Below are positions 1 to 6,554 of a DNA stretch of 6,909 bases, in pieces (the stretch's first letter is position 1; every line of letters starts with the position of its first letter). The stretch comes from Thermodesulfobacteriota bacterium. GTDB lineage: Bacteria > Desulfobacterota > S145-22. Below the pieces are notes generated by a model. The model saw only the letters and a list, made by a program, of their open reading frames with translations, was not told the origin of the DNA and ran no database searches. Made by a program: the position numbers and the translations under genes. The DNA is taken from NCBI GenBank assembly GCA_024763435.1, contig JANTFN010000096.1, positions 1 to 6,909 of the forward strand, written 5' to 3'.

Positions 1-6
1 GGGCGC

Positions 7-1791
7 ATGGGACGAATTCACCTTTTAGACGAGGCAGTAATTCAAAGGATTGCCGCAGGAGAGGTTGTGCAGCGGCCCGCCTCGGCCCTCAAGGAGCTTG
101 TCGAGAATTCCCTTGATGCCGGCGCGGATTTTCTGACCATCCGTCTTGAAAAAATGGGAAGAAAACTGCTTGAGGTTGAAGATAATGGCATGGGCATGAC
201 CCGTAATGATGCCCTGATGGCTATTGAGCGGCACGCGACAAGCAAAATCAACGAAGCGGAGGATCTCCTTCAGGTTGAGACGCTGGGTTTCAGGGGCGAG
301 GCCCTGCCAAGCATTGCCGCGGTTTCCCGGATGGTGTTGCGGACAAAGTGTCCCGAAGACGCGGCTGGAACAGAACTGACGCTGAACGGGGGCAAATTGC
401 GCAATGTCCGGGAATGCGGGATGTCTGACGGAACGCTGGTAAGTGTCCGTAATCTCTTTTTTAATACTCCCGCTCGAAGGCGCTTTCTTAAATCGGACCG
501 AACAGAGGGATACCACCTTTACCGCACCCTTTACGCCCTGAGTTTTATCCATACGGGGACGAGATATGAGGTTATCCAGGATGGCCGTAAGGTCCTGACC
601 CTTGCGGCCGTGTCCTCGCTAACCGACCGGGCCGCGCAGATTTTCAGGGGAAAAACGGGCGGCAACATGGTCTCGGTGGACGCGCGGGACAGCGGCGCGC
701 ACCTCTCGGGGGAAATTGCGGTTCCGCCCTTCGCGCAGGCGCGCGGCAGGGGGATTTTTTTGTTTCTCAACCGGCGCTGGATCGCCGACAGAAAAATCCT
801 GCGGGCTGTTTTCAGCGCTTATCAATCCGTGACGCCGAAGGGGTTTATCCCGGATGCCGTTTTGTTTCTCGATGTCCCGCCCCACCTTGTGGATATCAAT
901 GTGCATCCCTCGAAGCAAGAGGTTCGTCTCTCCATGGAGCATCATATCCTTCCCTGGATAAAGAACGTTCTTGCCGAACATCTTTCCATTGCGTCCGGGC
1001 CTGTTCAGCGGGCCATTACGGACAGACCTCCCGAGCGAATGCTGTCCAAAGGGTCATCTGACGGTAAATTCGCGGCAAAGTCATTTGATTTTCACCCGTC
1101 CGGATCAAAAACCCCGATTACAGACCCGGGCGTAATTGCGGAGGCGATGGAAATTGCCTATGGCGGTCTGAAAAATCAGGCGGAAGACCAGCCCCGGTCG
1201 GTTCTCCCGGCCGGTGTTCCCGAGGATTACAGGGTTCTGGGAGTTATTGCCAACACCTATATCGTGTGCGCCTGTGAAAGCGGGCTGTTTATCGTTGATA
1301 AACACGCCGCCCACGAACGCCTGATCTTTGAGCGGTTAAAGCGCGCGTATCCGGATGGAGTTGCGTCTCAGAAATGTCTTTTCCCACTTTTAATCCCGAT
1401 TGACGGGGGAGAACTTGATATCATTACGGCCGCGCAACCTGGCCTGACGAAACTTGGGATTATCCTGGAACCCTTTGGCGAGGGAACGCTTCGCGTGGTG
1501 GCCCTTCCCGAATGGGTCCCTCAGGGAGAGGCCGAGATTCTTGTAAGGGAGATTATTCGGGAATTGGGAGAGTCGCCTTTAATGGACCAGCTTGCCGCGC
1601 GGGTTGACAAATTTCTGGCAACCATCGCCTGTCACAGCGCGGTCAGGGGACAGGATACCCTTTCCACAGAAGAGGCTTACGGGTTGTTGGATCAGCTCGT
1701 CAAGGAATCCGTCCCGCTTGCCTGTCCGCATGGCCGGCCCTACATTCATTTTCTGAGCATCAGGGACCTGGAGAAGGTTTTCGACCGATAG
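7..1791 (+). CDS. mutL: DNA mismatch repair protein MutL (endonuclease-type)
   Basis: MutL is the ATP-driven cytoplasmic matchmaker of mismatch repair; it is recruited by mismatch-bound MutS and, in this subtype, nicks DNA itself. The N-terminal GHKL ATPase motifs are all visible: ELVENSLDAGA near residues 30-40 (metal-binding Glu33/Asn34), DNGMGM at 59-64, TLGFRGEAL at 92-100, and FFNTPARRRFL near 151-161. The second N-domain element VDINVHPSKQEVR lies at 295-307. A poorly conserved linker spans about 330-402. The C-terminal dimerisation/nuclease domain carries DKHAAHERLIFE at 431-442, matching DQHA(X)2E(X)4E with Lys for Gln, then ACHSAVRG at 541-548 and CPHGRP at 573-578. These are the metal-site motifs of endonuclease-competent MutL, which E. 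coli MutL lacks. The length, 594 residues, is normal. The ATG start fits the family N-terminus (RIxxLDExVxxxIAAGEV), but its ribosome binding site is outside the window and the frame stays open upstream. It ends 6 bp from the convergent pmbA-like gene. Confidence 0.97.
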   Translation: MGRIHLLDEAVIQRIAAGEVVQRPASALKELVENSLDAGADFLTIRLEKMGRKLLEVEDNGMGMTRNDALMAIERHATSKINEAEDLLQVETLGFRGEALPSIAAVSRMVLRTKCPEDAAGTELTLNGGKLRNVRECGMSDGTLVSVRNLFFNTPARRRFLKSDRTEGYHLYRTLYALSFIHTGTRYEVIQDGRKVLTLAAVSSLTDRAAQIFRGKTGGNMVSVDARDSGAHLSGEIAVPPFAQARGRGIFLFLNRRWIADRKILRAVFSAYQSVTPKGFIPDAVLFLDVPPHLVDINVHPSKQEVRLSMEHHILPWIKNVLAEHLSIASGPVQRAITDRPPERMLSKGSSDGKFAAKSFDFHPSGSKTPITDPGVIAEAMEIAYGGLKNQAEDQPRSVLPAGVPEDYRVLGVIANTYIVCACESGLFIVDKHAAHERLIFERLKRAYPDGVASQKCLFPLLIPIDGGELDIITAAQPGLTKLGIILEPFGEGTLRVVALPEWVPQGEAEILVREIIRELGESPLMDQLAARVDKFLATIACHSAVRGQDTLSTEEAYGLLDQLVKESVPLACPHGRPYIHFLSIRDLEKVFDR

Positions 1792-1797
1792 GCGTGA

Positions 1798-3144
1798 TCA
1801 GGCCCCGGCAAGGGTCAAATCCCCGATAAGGAGATAGGGCGTCCCGACCGTTCCAAACCACCGCAGCTTATTTCCAACGTCTTCCACCTTATAAAACAGG
1901 TCAAAGATGTTTCCCGATACGGCGACGCCGCGGACGGGATGGTCCAGCGCGCCGTTTTTAATCCATTGCCCGGAGGCACCGAGGGAAAAATCGCCGGTGA
2001 CGGGGTTTGCCGTATGGACCCCCATCAGGTTCTGGATAAAGAAGCCTTCCGTTACGGATGCCACCATCGCGTCAAGGGAGCTCGTGCCGGGAGAGAGGAC
2101 CAGGTTGGTCGGCCCACAGGACGGGAGGGCCGTAATCCCCCCACGCCGTGCGTTGCCCGTGCTTTGCAGGCCCAGTTTTTTCCCGTAGAAGGTGTCGCGG
2201 AAAAAGGTTGTCAGGATGCCTGCATCCACAAGGGGGGTTTCCCGCGCGGGGGTTCCCTCTCCGTCGAAAGGTGCCGCCGCGATGCCGCCGGCGAAAAGAA
2301 GGCTGTCTTTAAGGGTTATCTTCTCGGAAAATATTTTTTGCCCCTCTTTCCCCGCCAGGGCTGATTTTCCCTTGTAGAGATTCTCGCTGGAAAAGGAAGG
2401 AAGTAGCACACTGATAAGTTCCGCCGCGACTTCCCGATCCAGGATGGCCGGATATGACCCGCTGGAGACGGGGACGCCGCCAAGCTGGGCAATGGCCTTT
2501 TGCGCGGCCAGTTCCCCTGTTTTTTTAAAATTAATATCCGTCAGGAAATGACTGAACGAGGATTCCCACCCATACTCGGATTGCCCGTTTTCTTCCGCCG
2601 TCAGGGTAATATCGGCCGTCACACCGCTCAATTCATAGGACAGGTCAAGACCCAGGGAATTAAAGAGGCGGACTGTGGCGTGATTGAAGGTCAACTGCGC
2701 GTTTCGAATTTGCTTAATCCTCGGATCGGATGCCCGCGCGGCCTGCTCAATGGAGATGACAAACCCCTGTTTTTGCTCCGGGGTCAGGGATTGAAGCGAC
2801 GTATCAACGATGTCAAGTGCCGGGCAGGCGGGGGGTTGCGAAAGAAATGTAAAGGCCGGATCGGCGGGAGTCGTTCCGATGCTTTCAAGGGCCTTTTGCG
2901 CCATTCGGGTAATGCCTTTCCCGTCGAGCTGGGTGCTGTAGGCAAAACCGATTTTATCCCCTTCGAGGATGCGGATGGAAACCCCTTCCGTTGTGGCGGA
3001 CTCATAGCCATCGATAGCTTCATCCCTTGATTCAAGGGTTTCCTGATGCTTGTGAAGAGAGTAGATTTCAAAGGGATTGCGCGTCAGGGAACGCAGAGTC
3101 TCTTCAACGCGCGGAATTATTTCAGAATTTTTTTCTGTTTTCAC
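1798..3144 (-). CDS. pmbA: TldE/PmbA-family protein, non-catalytic partner of TldD peptidase
   Basis: TldE/PmbA pairs with the metalloprotease TldD in a cytoplasmic complex that degrades unfolded peptides; in E. coli it matures microcin B17 and degrades the antitoxin CcdA. Family signatures seen in this 448-residue protein (a typical length) are FDGEGTP at 293-299, KLGLQSTGNA at 323-332, PVTGDFSLGASGQWI at 381-395, and the closing SGNIFDLF...EDVGN segment at about 410-425. The HExxxH zinc motif of TldD is absent: the matching region reads DREVAAELIS at 236-245. This is why I call it the TldE rather than the TldD subunit. The start is GTG (complement of 3142-3144), supported by AAGGAG 6 nt upstream; no ATG fits better. 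No tldD lies next to it here: mutL converges on its 3' end and a divergent gene sits upstream. It appears to be transcribed alone from the promoter in the divergent gap. Exact substrates cannot be inferred. Confidence 0.93.
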   Translation of the reverse strand: MKTEKNSEIIPRVEETLRSLTRNPFEIYSLHKHQETLESRDEAIDGYESATTEGVSIRILEGDKIGFAYSTQLDGKGITRMAQKALESIGTTPADPAFTFLSQPPACPALDIVDTSLQSLTPEQKQGFVISIEQAARASDPRIKQIRNAQLTFNHATVRLFNSLGLDLSYELSGVTADITLTAEENGQSEYGWESSFSHFLTDINFKKTGELAAQKAIAQLGGVPVSSGSYPAILDREVAAELISVLLPSFSSENLYKGKSALAGKEGQKIFSEKITLKDSLLFAGGIAAAPFDGEGTPARETPLVDAGILTTFFRDTFYGKKLGLQSTGNARRGGITALPSCGPTNLVLSPGTSSLDAMVASVTEGFFIQNLMGVHTANPVTGDFSLGASGQWIKNGALDHPVRGVAVSGNIFDLFYKVEDVGNKLRWFGTVGTPYLLIGDLTLAGA

Positions 3145-3150
3145 CTGTTT

Positions 3151-3156
3151 CTCCTT
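3151..3156 (-). promoter_or_regulatory. Ribosome binding site of the pmbA-like gene (decides a GTG start)
   Basis: On the minus strand the sequence reads AAGGAG, followed by a 6-nt spacer and GTG. This is close to the ideal anti-16S match and spacing, and it supports GTG at 3144 as the true start. Confidence 0.8.
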
Positions 3157-3174
3157 GTCCTGTAACTGCCTTGT

Positions 3175-3203
3175 TAGATATAAGACAACAGAGATGATGT
3201 CAA
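3175..3203 (-). promoter_or_regulatory. Putative sigma70-type promoter for the pmbA-like gene
   Basis: On the minus strand a perfect -35 box TTGACA (3198-3203) is followed by a 17-nt spacer and a weak -10 box TATCTA (3175-3180; 3 of 6 matches). An alternative -10, TATATC, lies two bases closer with 4 of 6 matches. Transcription would start near 3168, giving a leader of roughly 25 nt that contains the AAGGAG site. The -35 box lies just upstream of the divergent deacetylase gene, so the two genes share this control region. Confidence 0.5.
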
Positions 3204-3225
3204 TAAGATGGGTTTAAAGGTTACC

Positions 3226-3233
3226 AAAAGGAG
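3226..3233 (+). promoter_or_regulatory. Ribosome binding site that sets the deacetylase-like start at 3244
   Basis: AAAAGGAG is followed by 10 nt and then ATG at 3244. The in-frame ATG at 3208, twelve codons upstream, has no comparable purine-rich site. A start at 3244 also places the hydrophobic signal segment close to the N-terminus, as expected for export. Confidence 0.7.
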
Positions 3234-3243
3234 AGAATATTCC

Positions 3244-4059
3244 ATGAAAAACGAACAGCGGCGGACCTGTTTTTTTATCGTATGGGTTGTCGCGGCATTC
3301 TTTTTGTTGATGCCCGGCCAGGACAAACTGCGGGCGGGGGGGCTTTCAGGGTTTTATGGACGGCTTTGTCAGAAACATGGTCTGATAATACATGGAAGCC
3401 GAAAAATATTCCCCCGGAGCATTGCGCTGACCGTGGATATGTGCCCTTCCACGAAGCCGTGGAACCGCCCGCTTTTTGAACGGCTCGTCGCGCTTGGCGA
3501 AAAACTGGGCGAGCCCCTGCCCGTGGCGGTCTGCGTCAGCGGCCGCTGGATGACGCGCTACCCGGATGCTGTCGCTCAATTGTTGCGATGGGATAGCGAG
3601 AAAAGGCTTGCCATTTCCTGGGTCAACCACTCGGATACCCACCCCGTTAAGGGGGGATTTCTGGTTAACCCAAAGGTCGATTTTACAGGCGAGGTCCAAA
3701 AGCAGGCCGTTCGCATGAAGAAAAGCGGCACCTGGAATACCCCGCTCTTTCGTTTTCCCGGTCTTGTTTACAACCGTCAGCGGCTTATCGCGTTAAACAA
3801 AATGGGGTATGTCGCGCTTGGGGCCGATGCCTGGCTCGCCAAGGGGCAGCGCGTCCGGAACGGGTCGATTATTCTGGTGCACGGAAACGGGAATGAACGC
3901 TTCGGTGTTCGCCTCCTGTTTAAATACCTTGACCGTCATCGAGAGGCCCTTCAGCAGGGCACCCTGCGGTTTCTTTCTCTAAAAAAACTCTTTCTCGAAA
4001 GTATTGCGGCTGATCCCGGCCTTCAGTTTATCTCCTGGACCCACCCAAAATCGAGGTGA
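3244..4059 (+). CDS. Exported NodB-fold polysaccharide deacetylase-like protein, divergent metal motif
   Basis: A 271-residue protein starting at ATG 3244, chosen for its ribosome binding site; an upstream ATG at 3208 would add 12 residues. The N-terminus has a basic start (KNEQRR), a hydrophobic core at about 9-24, and a possible cleavage site near LRAGG (29-33), so it is probably periplasmic or membrane-anchored. There is no lipobox cysteine. NodB-homology (carbohydrate esterase 4) motifs appear in order: motif 1 ALTVDMCPST at 61-70, motif 2 NHSDTH at 128-133 (HSxxH), motif 3 FRFPG at 169-173, and a late IILVHGNG at 209-216 corresponding to the LxH motif. Known members remove N- or O-acetyl groups from peptidoglycan, chitin or exopolysaccharides using a Asp-His-His metal site. 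Here the usual TFDDG is TVDMCP: Asp65 could serve as base, but Met66 replaces the canonical metal-binding Asp. It may be a subfamily with altered metal binding or a non-acetyl substrate. It is divergent from pmbA, and its last 37 bp overlap the radical SAM gene in antisense. Confidence 0.82.
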   Translation: MKNEQRRTCFFIVWVVAAFFLLMPGQDKLRAGGLSGFYGRLCQKHGLIIHGSRKIFPRSIALTVDMCPSTKPWNRPLFERLVALGEKLGEPLPVAVCVSGRWMTRYPDAVAQLLRWDSEKRLAISWVNHSDTHPVKGGFLVNPKVDFTGEVQKQAVRMKKSGTWNTPLFRFPGLVYNRQRLIALNKMGYVALGADAWLAKGQRVRNGSIILVHGNGNERFGVRLLFKYLDRHREALQQGTLRFLSLKKLFLESIAADPGLQFISWTHPKSR

Positions 4060-4943
4060 AGGGCCTCCAGGGCGGTTTTCGCCCGCTGGTATTCCTCCGG
4101 GGTGAGCCGCCTGGAAAGGGTATCCGATTCGGCGGCCTTATAGGCGGGGAAATACTGGCTCATCAGGCTGATAAAGGTTTCAGGTGAAATTTCCCGGGCG
4201 ATGAACCGGAGAATTTCTTCCGTTTCTTCCACGTGACCGGGAAGGACAAGGTGGCGGACAAGAAGGCCTCGGCGGGCAATGCCCTGGTTGTCCAGTGTCA
4301 GGGGGCCGACCTGCCGGAACATCTCCCGGACAGCCGCCGTTGCCACCTCGAAATAATCGGGCACGTGCGCGTAGGTTTTTCCCGATTCCCTGGAGGCGAA
4401 TTTGATATCCGGCATGTAAATATCCACCAGGCCCTCAAGCAGCCGGAGCGTTTCAACCCCTTCATAGCCAGAAGTATTATAAACGATGGGGATCCCGAGC
4501 CCCTTTGAACGGGCGATAACAATGGCATGGGCGATCTGGGCGGTGTGGGGTGTGGGGGTGACCAGGTTGATATTGTGGGCCCCGCGTGATTGAAGAGACA
4601 GCATCATGGCGGCCAGCTTTTTGACCGAAACGGGCGTGCCATGGCCCAGGTGGCTGATGGGATAATTCTGGCAGAAAACACATTTGAGGGTGCAGTGGGT
4701 AAAAAAAATGGTTCCAGACCCCCGTGTCCCGGAAATAGGCGGTTCTTCTCCGAAGTGGAGGGTGTGGCTTGAGACCTCCGGGAGTTTTCCAGCCCCACAG
4801 AAACCGGCCTTTCCCGTCATTCGCCGCGCCCCGCATTTTCTGGGACAGATGGAACATGTTCGCGTGAGGCGATAAAGGGCGCGGAGAGATCGCCGTGCTA
4901 TCGGATCGATTTTGTGATGCGTGTCAGTCTGTGAATTCTCCAA
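4023..4943 (-). CDS. PflX-type radical SAM protein (pyruvate formate-lyase activase-like, function unknown)
   Basis: A 306-residue cytoplasmic iron-sulfur protein. The radical SAM cluster motif CTLKCVFC is at 84-91 (Cys84, Cys88, Cys91, the CxxxCxxC ligand set of a 4Fe-4S cluster that cleaves S-adenosylmethionine). It is preceded by a second cysteine set at Cys30, Cys33, Cys37 and Cys49 (CSICPRKCGARR...GFCGAG), characteristic of the PflX/COG1313 family. Other family-like stretches are HFGEEPPISG at 63-72, NLVTPTPH at 126-133, and MPDIKF at 177-182. Members are often annotated as pyruvate formate-lyase activating enzyme, but no formate-lyase gene is present here and the substrate of the family is not firmly known to me. 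The start is TTG (complement of 4941-4943). It is the only conventional start between the in-frame upstream stop (TGA at 4980-4982) and the first cysteines, and no Shine-Dalgarno sequence precedes it. The gene lies 60 bp downstream of the GH39-like gene on the same strand, and its 3' end overlaps the convergent deacetylase gene. Confidence 0.9.
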   Translation of the reverse strand: MENSQTDTHHKIDPIARRSLRALYRLTRTCSICPRKCGARRMTGKAGFCGAGKLPEVSSHTLHFGEEPPISGTRGSGTIFFTHCTLKCVFCQNYPISHLGHGTPVSVKKLAAMMLSLQSRGAHNINLVTPTPHTAQIAHAIVIARSKGLGIPIVYNTSGYEGVETLRLLEGLVDIYMPDIKFASRESGKTYAHVPDYFEVATAAVREMFRQVGPLTLDNQGIARRGLLVRHLVLPGHVEETEEILRFIAREISPETFISLMSQYFPAYKAAESDTLSRRLTPEEYQRAKTALEALHLDFGWVQEIN

Positions 4944-4953
4944 GCTGGGCGTA

Positions 4954-4983
4954 ACAATAACGCTTGTTTGACTGTTTCGTCAA
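4954..4983 (-). promoter_or_regulatory. Putative promoter immediately upstream of the radical SAM gene
   Basis: On the minus strand TTGACG (4978-4983; 5 of 6 matches to -35) is followed by an 18-nt spacer and TATTGT (4954-4959; 4 of 6 matches to -10). Initiation about 7 nt downstream would fall only a few bases before the TTG start at 4943, giving a leaderless or near-leaderless message. This is inferred from consensus matching only; co-transcription with the gene upstream is the alternative. Confidence 0.35.
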
Positions 4984-5003
4984 GATGCTGGTGTAAGAAT
5001 AAA

Positions 5004-6440
5004 TCAGTTTTGTTTTTCCAGACGGATAAAAACCACGGCGGGGGCTGCTATATGATCAACGGAGAGCTGAAGGGCCGGGGCGCCTTTCAGGATTGAATCC
5101 GTTTCCGTGAATTTTTCATCAGGTCCCTTGATGATATTTTTCCGGAGAAGCAGGGTGTTGCCGTTTGTCCAGGGCAGGTTGTTAAGGGTTATCTCAAGGT
5201 GATCGATATCACTTCGATAATTTGAAACAGTTAAATACACCCTGTTCCCGTCCGGTGATTTTGCCGCCATGACCTGGAAGTTGGTTGCTTCGGTGTCCCA
5301 ATCGCCGGCGACAACTTCTTCCCCGTCCGTCTCGATTTGGATAGGGGTTTCCCGCATGATGGTACTGTAAATCTTCAGGGCGTATCCGCCCCAGGTGTAG
5401 TTGGGACCGTTTGGATCGTCATTGAAAAAGGCATTTCCGGGGTACCAGAAGAACCGGTCAATAGGGGATTCCTGCGCCGTGATGAGAAGGGACAGGTAAA
5501 AAGTGGCGCCTTCGGGGGTGTCCACAAGCTGGGCCAGGGCGTCCCCCAGGGGGGTGTTAATCTCGGTTACATGACTTTCCGCGTTTATGAAGCCGGCCGC
5601 ATTCAGTTTCGCCCGGATATTTTCTGCCAGGGTCTTCAGCCCGTAGGGATTTTTAATGCCGTAGAGATGCCACGAATAAAAATCAAGCGGGGCGTTATTG
5701 GCGGCCATATAATCCAGAAAAGGGTCCAGATAGGCAGTCTTAACCCCGATTGTTGTCGCGGGTGTTACCCCGGGACCGCCGACCTTCAGGGACGGGTCAT
5801 ACGATTTCATGGCTGTGCTGACGGCTTTGTACATCTGAAAGAATTGCAGGGGCGTCCCGCTCCAGAAAATTCCGTCCGGCTCGCACCAGATCTCCCAGTA
5901 TCGAACATGATGGTAGGTGCCGTTATCCCACCCGCCGTTGATGTGCATGACGGTTCTGCGGCAAAGTTCGGCGAATTTTGTAAAGTGAACCCCATCATCG
6001 TCCAGCGGGGGGGCATCCGGCTGTTTGATGGAAACAGGGCCGGGATAACTGGTTCCAAGCCGGATATAGGGTTCCATCCCGAGGCCCAGTATTTTGTTGA
6101 CACTGGCATCAAAATCACCCCAGGTATAGGATGCCGGGTTTACGGGATCAAAAGCCGGGTTTCGCGTTGTGAAGGATTGAGTTGACGCATCAAAGTTCCA
6201 GAAGTTCGTATAAAAGCAATAGTCGTTGGCGCCATGCAGATCGTGCATGCGAATCATGGTAATTCCCGCGTCGACATACCCGGAAGTCCTTTGAGGGAAG
6301 GGAAGTTTGTTGACAGCCATCAGATCCTTGACGGGCCGAATCGCCTGAGTATAGTTGGCGACAACCGTTTTCTCCCGGGCAGGCAGGAGAGATGAAGTAA
6401 ACAGCACCAGAACGGCGGCAAAAAACAGGCTCTTTTTCAT
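5004..6440 (-). CDS. Secreted GH39-like glycoside hydrolase with atypical Cys-Glu-Pro acid/base motif
   Basis: A 478-residue protein with a Sec signal peptide: KK at 2-3, a hydrophobic core at about 5-19, and likely cleavage after LPA at residue 21. The mature part looks like a clan GH-A TIM barrel of the GH39 type (beta-xylosidase, alpha-L-iduronidase, PslG relatives). Landmarks are TMIRMHD at 61-67, YWEIWCEPD at 181-189 with Glu187 at the acid/base position, DFYSWHLYG at 253-261, and HVTEINTP at 290-297 with Glu293 at the nucleophile position. The C-terminal part from about 365 to 478 reads as the beta-rich domain that usually follows the barrel. Both catalytic acids are present, so retaining hydrolysis is plausible; the sugar substrate is not evident. 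The Asn that normally precedes the acid/base Glu is Cys186. The start is well supported by AAAGGAGG 9 nt upstream. An AATAAT box at 6470-6475 could belong to its own promoter, though no good -35 box is visible. It may be co-transcribed with the LTxxQ gene upstream and the radical SAM gene downstream. Confidence 0.85.
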   Translation of the reverse strand: MKKSLFFAAVLVLFTSSLLPAREKTVVANYTQAIRPVKDLMAVNKLPFPQRTSGYVDAGITMIRMHDLHGANDYCFYTNFWNFDASTQSFTTRNPAFDPVNPASYTWGDFDASVNKILGLGMEPYIRLGTSYPGPVSIKQPDAPPLDDDGVHFTKFAELCRRTVMHINGGWDNGTYHHVRYWEIWCEPDGIFWSGTPLQFFQMYKAVSTAMKSYDPSLKVGGPGVTPATTIGVKTAYLDPFLDYMAANNAPLDFYSWHLYGIKNPYGLKTLAENIRAKLNAAGFINAESHVTEINTPLGDALAQLVDTPEGATFYLSLLITAQESPIDRFFWYPGNAFFNDDPNGPNYTWGGYALKIYSTIMRETPIQIETDGEEVVAGDWDTEATNFQVMAAKSPDGNRVYLTVSNYRSDIDHLEITLNNLPWTNGNTLLLRKNIIKGPDEKFTETDSILKGAPALQLSVDHIAAPAVVFIRLEKQN

Positions 6441-6449
6441 GATTAGGGT

Positions 6450-6456
6450 CCTCCTT
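6450..6456 (-). promoter_or_regulatory. Strong ribosome binding site of the GH39-like gene
   Basis: The minus strand reads AAGGAGG, 9 nt before the ATG at 6440. It is the strongest Shine-Dalgarno match in the window and fixes the start, which also begins a clean signal peptide. Confidence 0.8.
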
Positions 6457-6487
6457 TGGAACTTGATGGATTATTGTGTCAGGACAA

Positions 6488-6536
6488 GCAGGCAGATCCC
6501 CTCTGCCGAAGGAGGGAAGCATAAGGATCTGCCTGC
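6488..6536 (-). terminator. Perfect 12-bp inverted repeat, possible terminator or mRNA hairpin after the LTxxQ gene
   Basis: GCAGGCAGATCC at 6488-6499 and its exact reverse complement GGATCTGCCTGC at 6525-6536 flank a 25-nt loop, with a smaller nested pairing (CCCTC with GAGGG) near the middle. On the minus strand it begins 18 nt after the TAA of the LTxxQ gene and is followed by TTGTCC, a poor U-tract for intrinsic termination. It could be a weak terminator, a transcript-stabilising hairpin in a shared mRNA, or a copy of a dispersed palindromic repeat. The symmetry itself is certain; the role is not. Confidence 0.5.
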
Positions 6537-6554
6537 CTTTGAAAGGGAGGGTGT

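Noticed and set aside
25..552. A 175-codon minus-strand open frame within mutL
   Set aside because: It lies opposite the conserved MutL ATPase domain and its translation shows no family motif.
1297..1332. Lys in place of Gln in the MutL DQHA(X)2E(X)4E motif as a sign of lost nuclease activity
   Set aside because: The metal-relevant Asp, His and Glu residues, CPHGRP and ACHSAVRG are intact, and as I recall DKHA variants occur in ordinary MutL proteins.
2500..3030. A 176-codon + strand open frame within the pmbA-like gene
   Set aside because: It is antisense to a complete TldE/PmbA gene and has no recognisable motif.
3208..3243. The upstream ATG at 3208 as start of the deacetylase-like gene
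   Set aside because: It has no Shine-Dalgarno sequence, and the extra 12 residues would move the signal segment away from the N-terminus; the ATG at 3244 has AAAAGGAG at suitable spacing.
4023..4943. Calling the radical SAM protein a genuine pyruvate formate-lyase activase
   Set aside because: The extra N-terminal cysteine set marks the PflX/COG1313 family, and no formate-lyase gene is nearby.
5337..6185. A 282-codon open frame on the + strand opposite the GH39-like gene
   Set aside because: It is antisense to a well-supported gene with signal peptide and catalytic motifs; its translation shows no recognisable domain. It is a by-product of codon bias.
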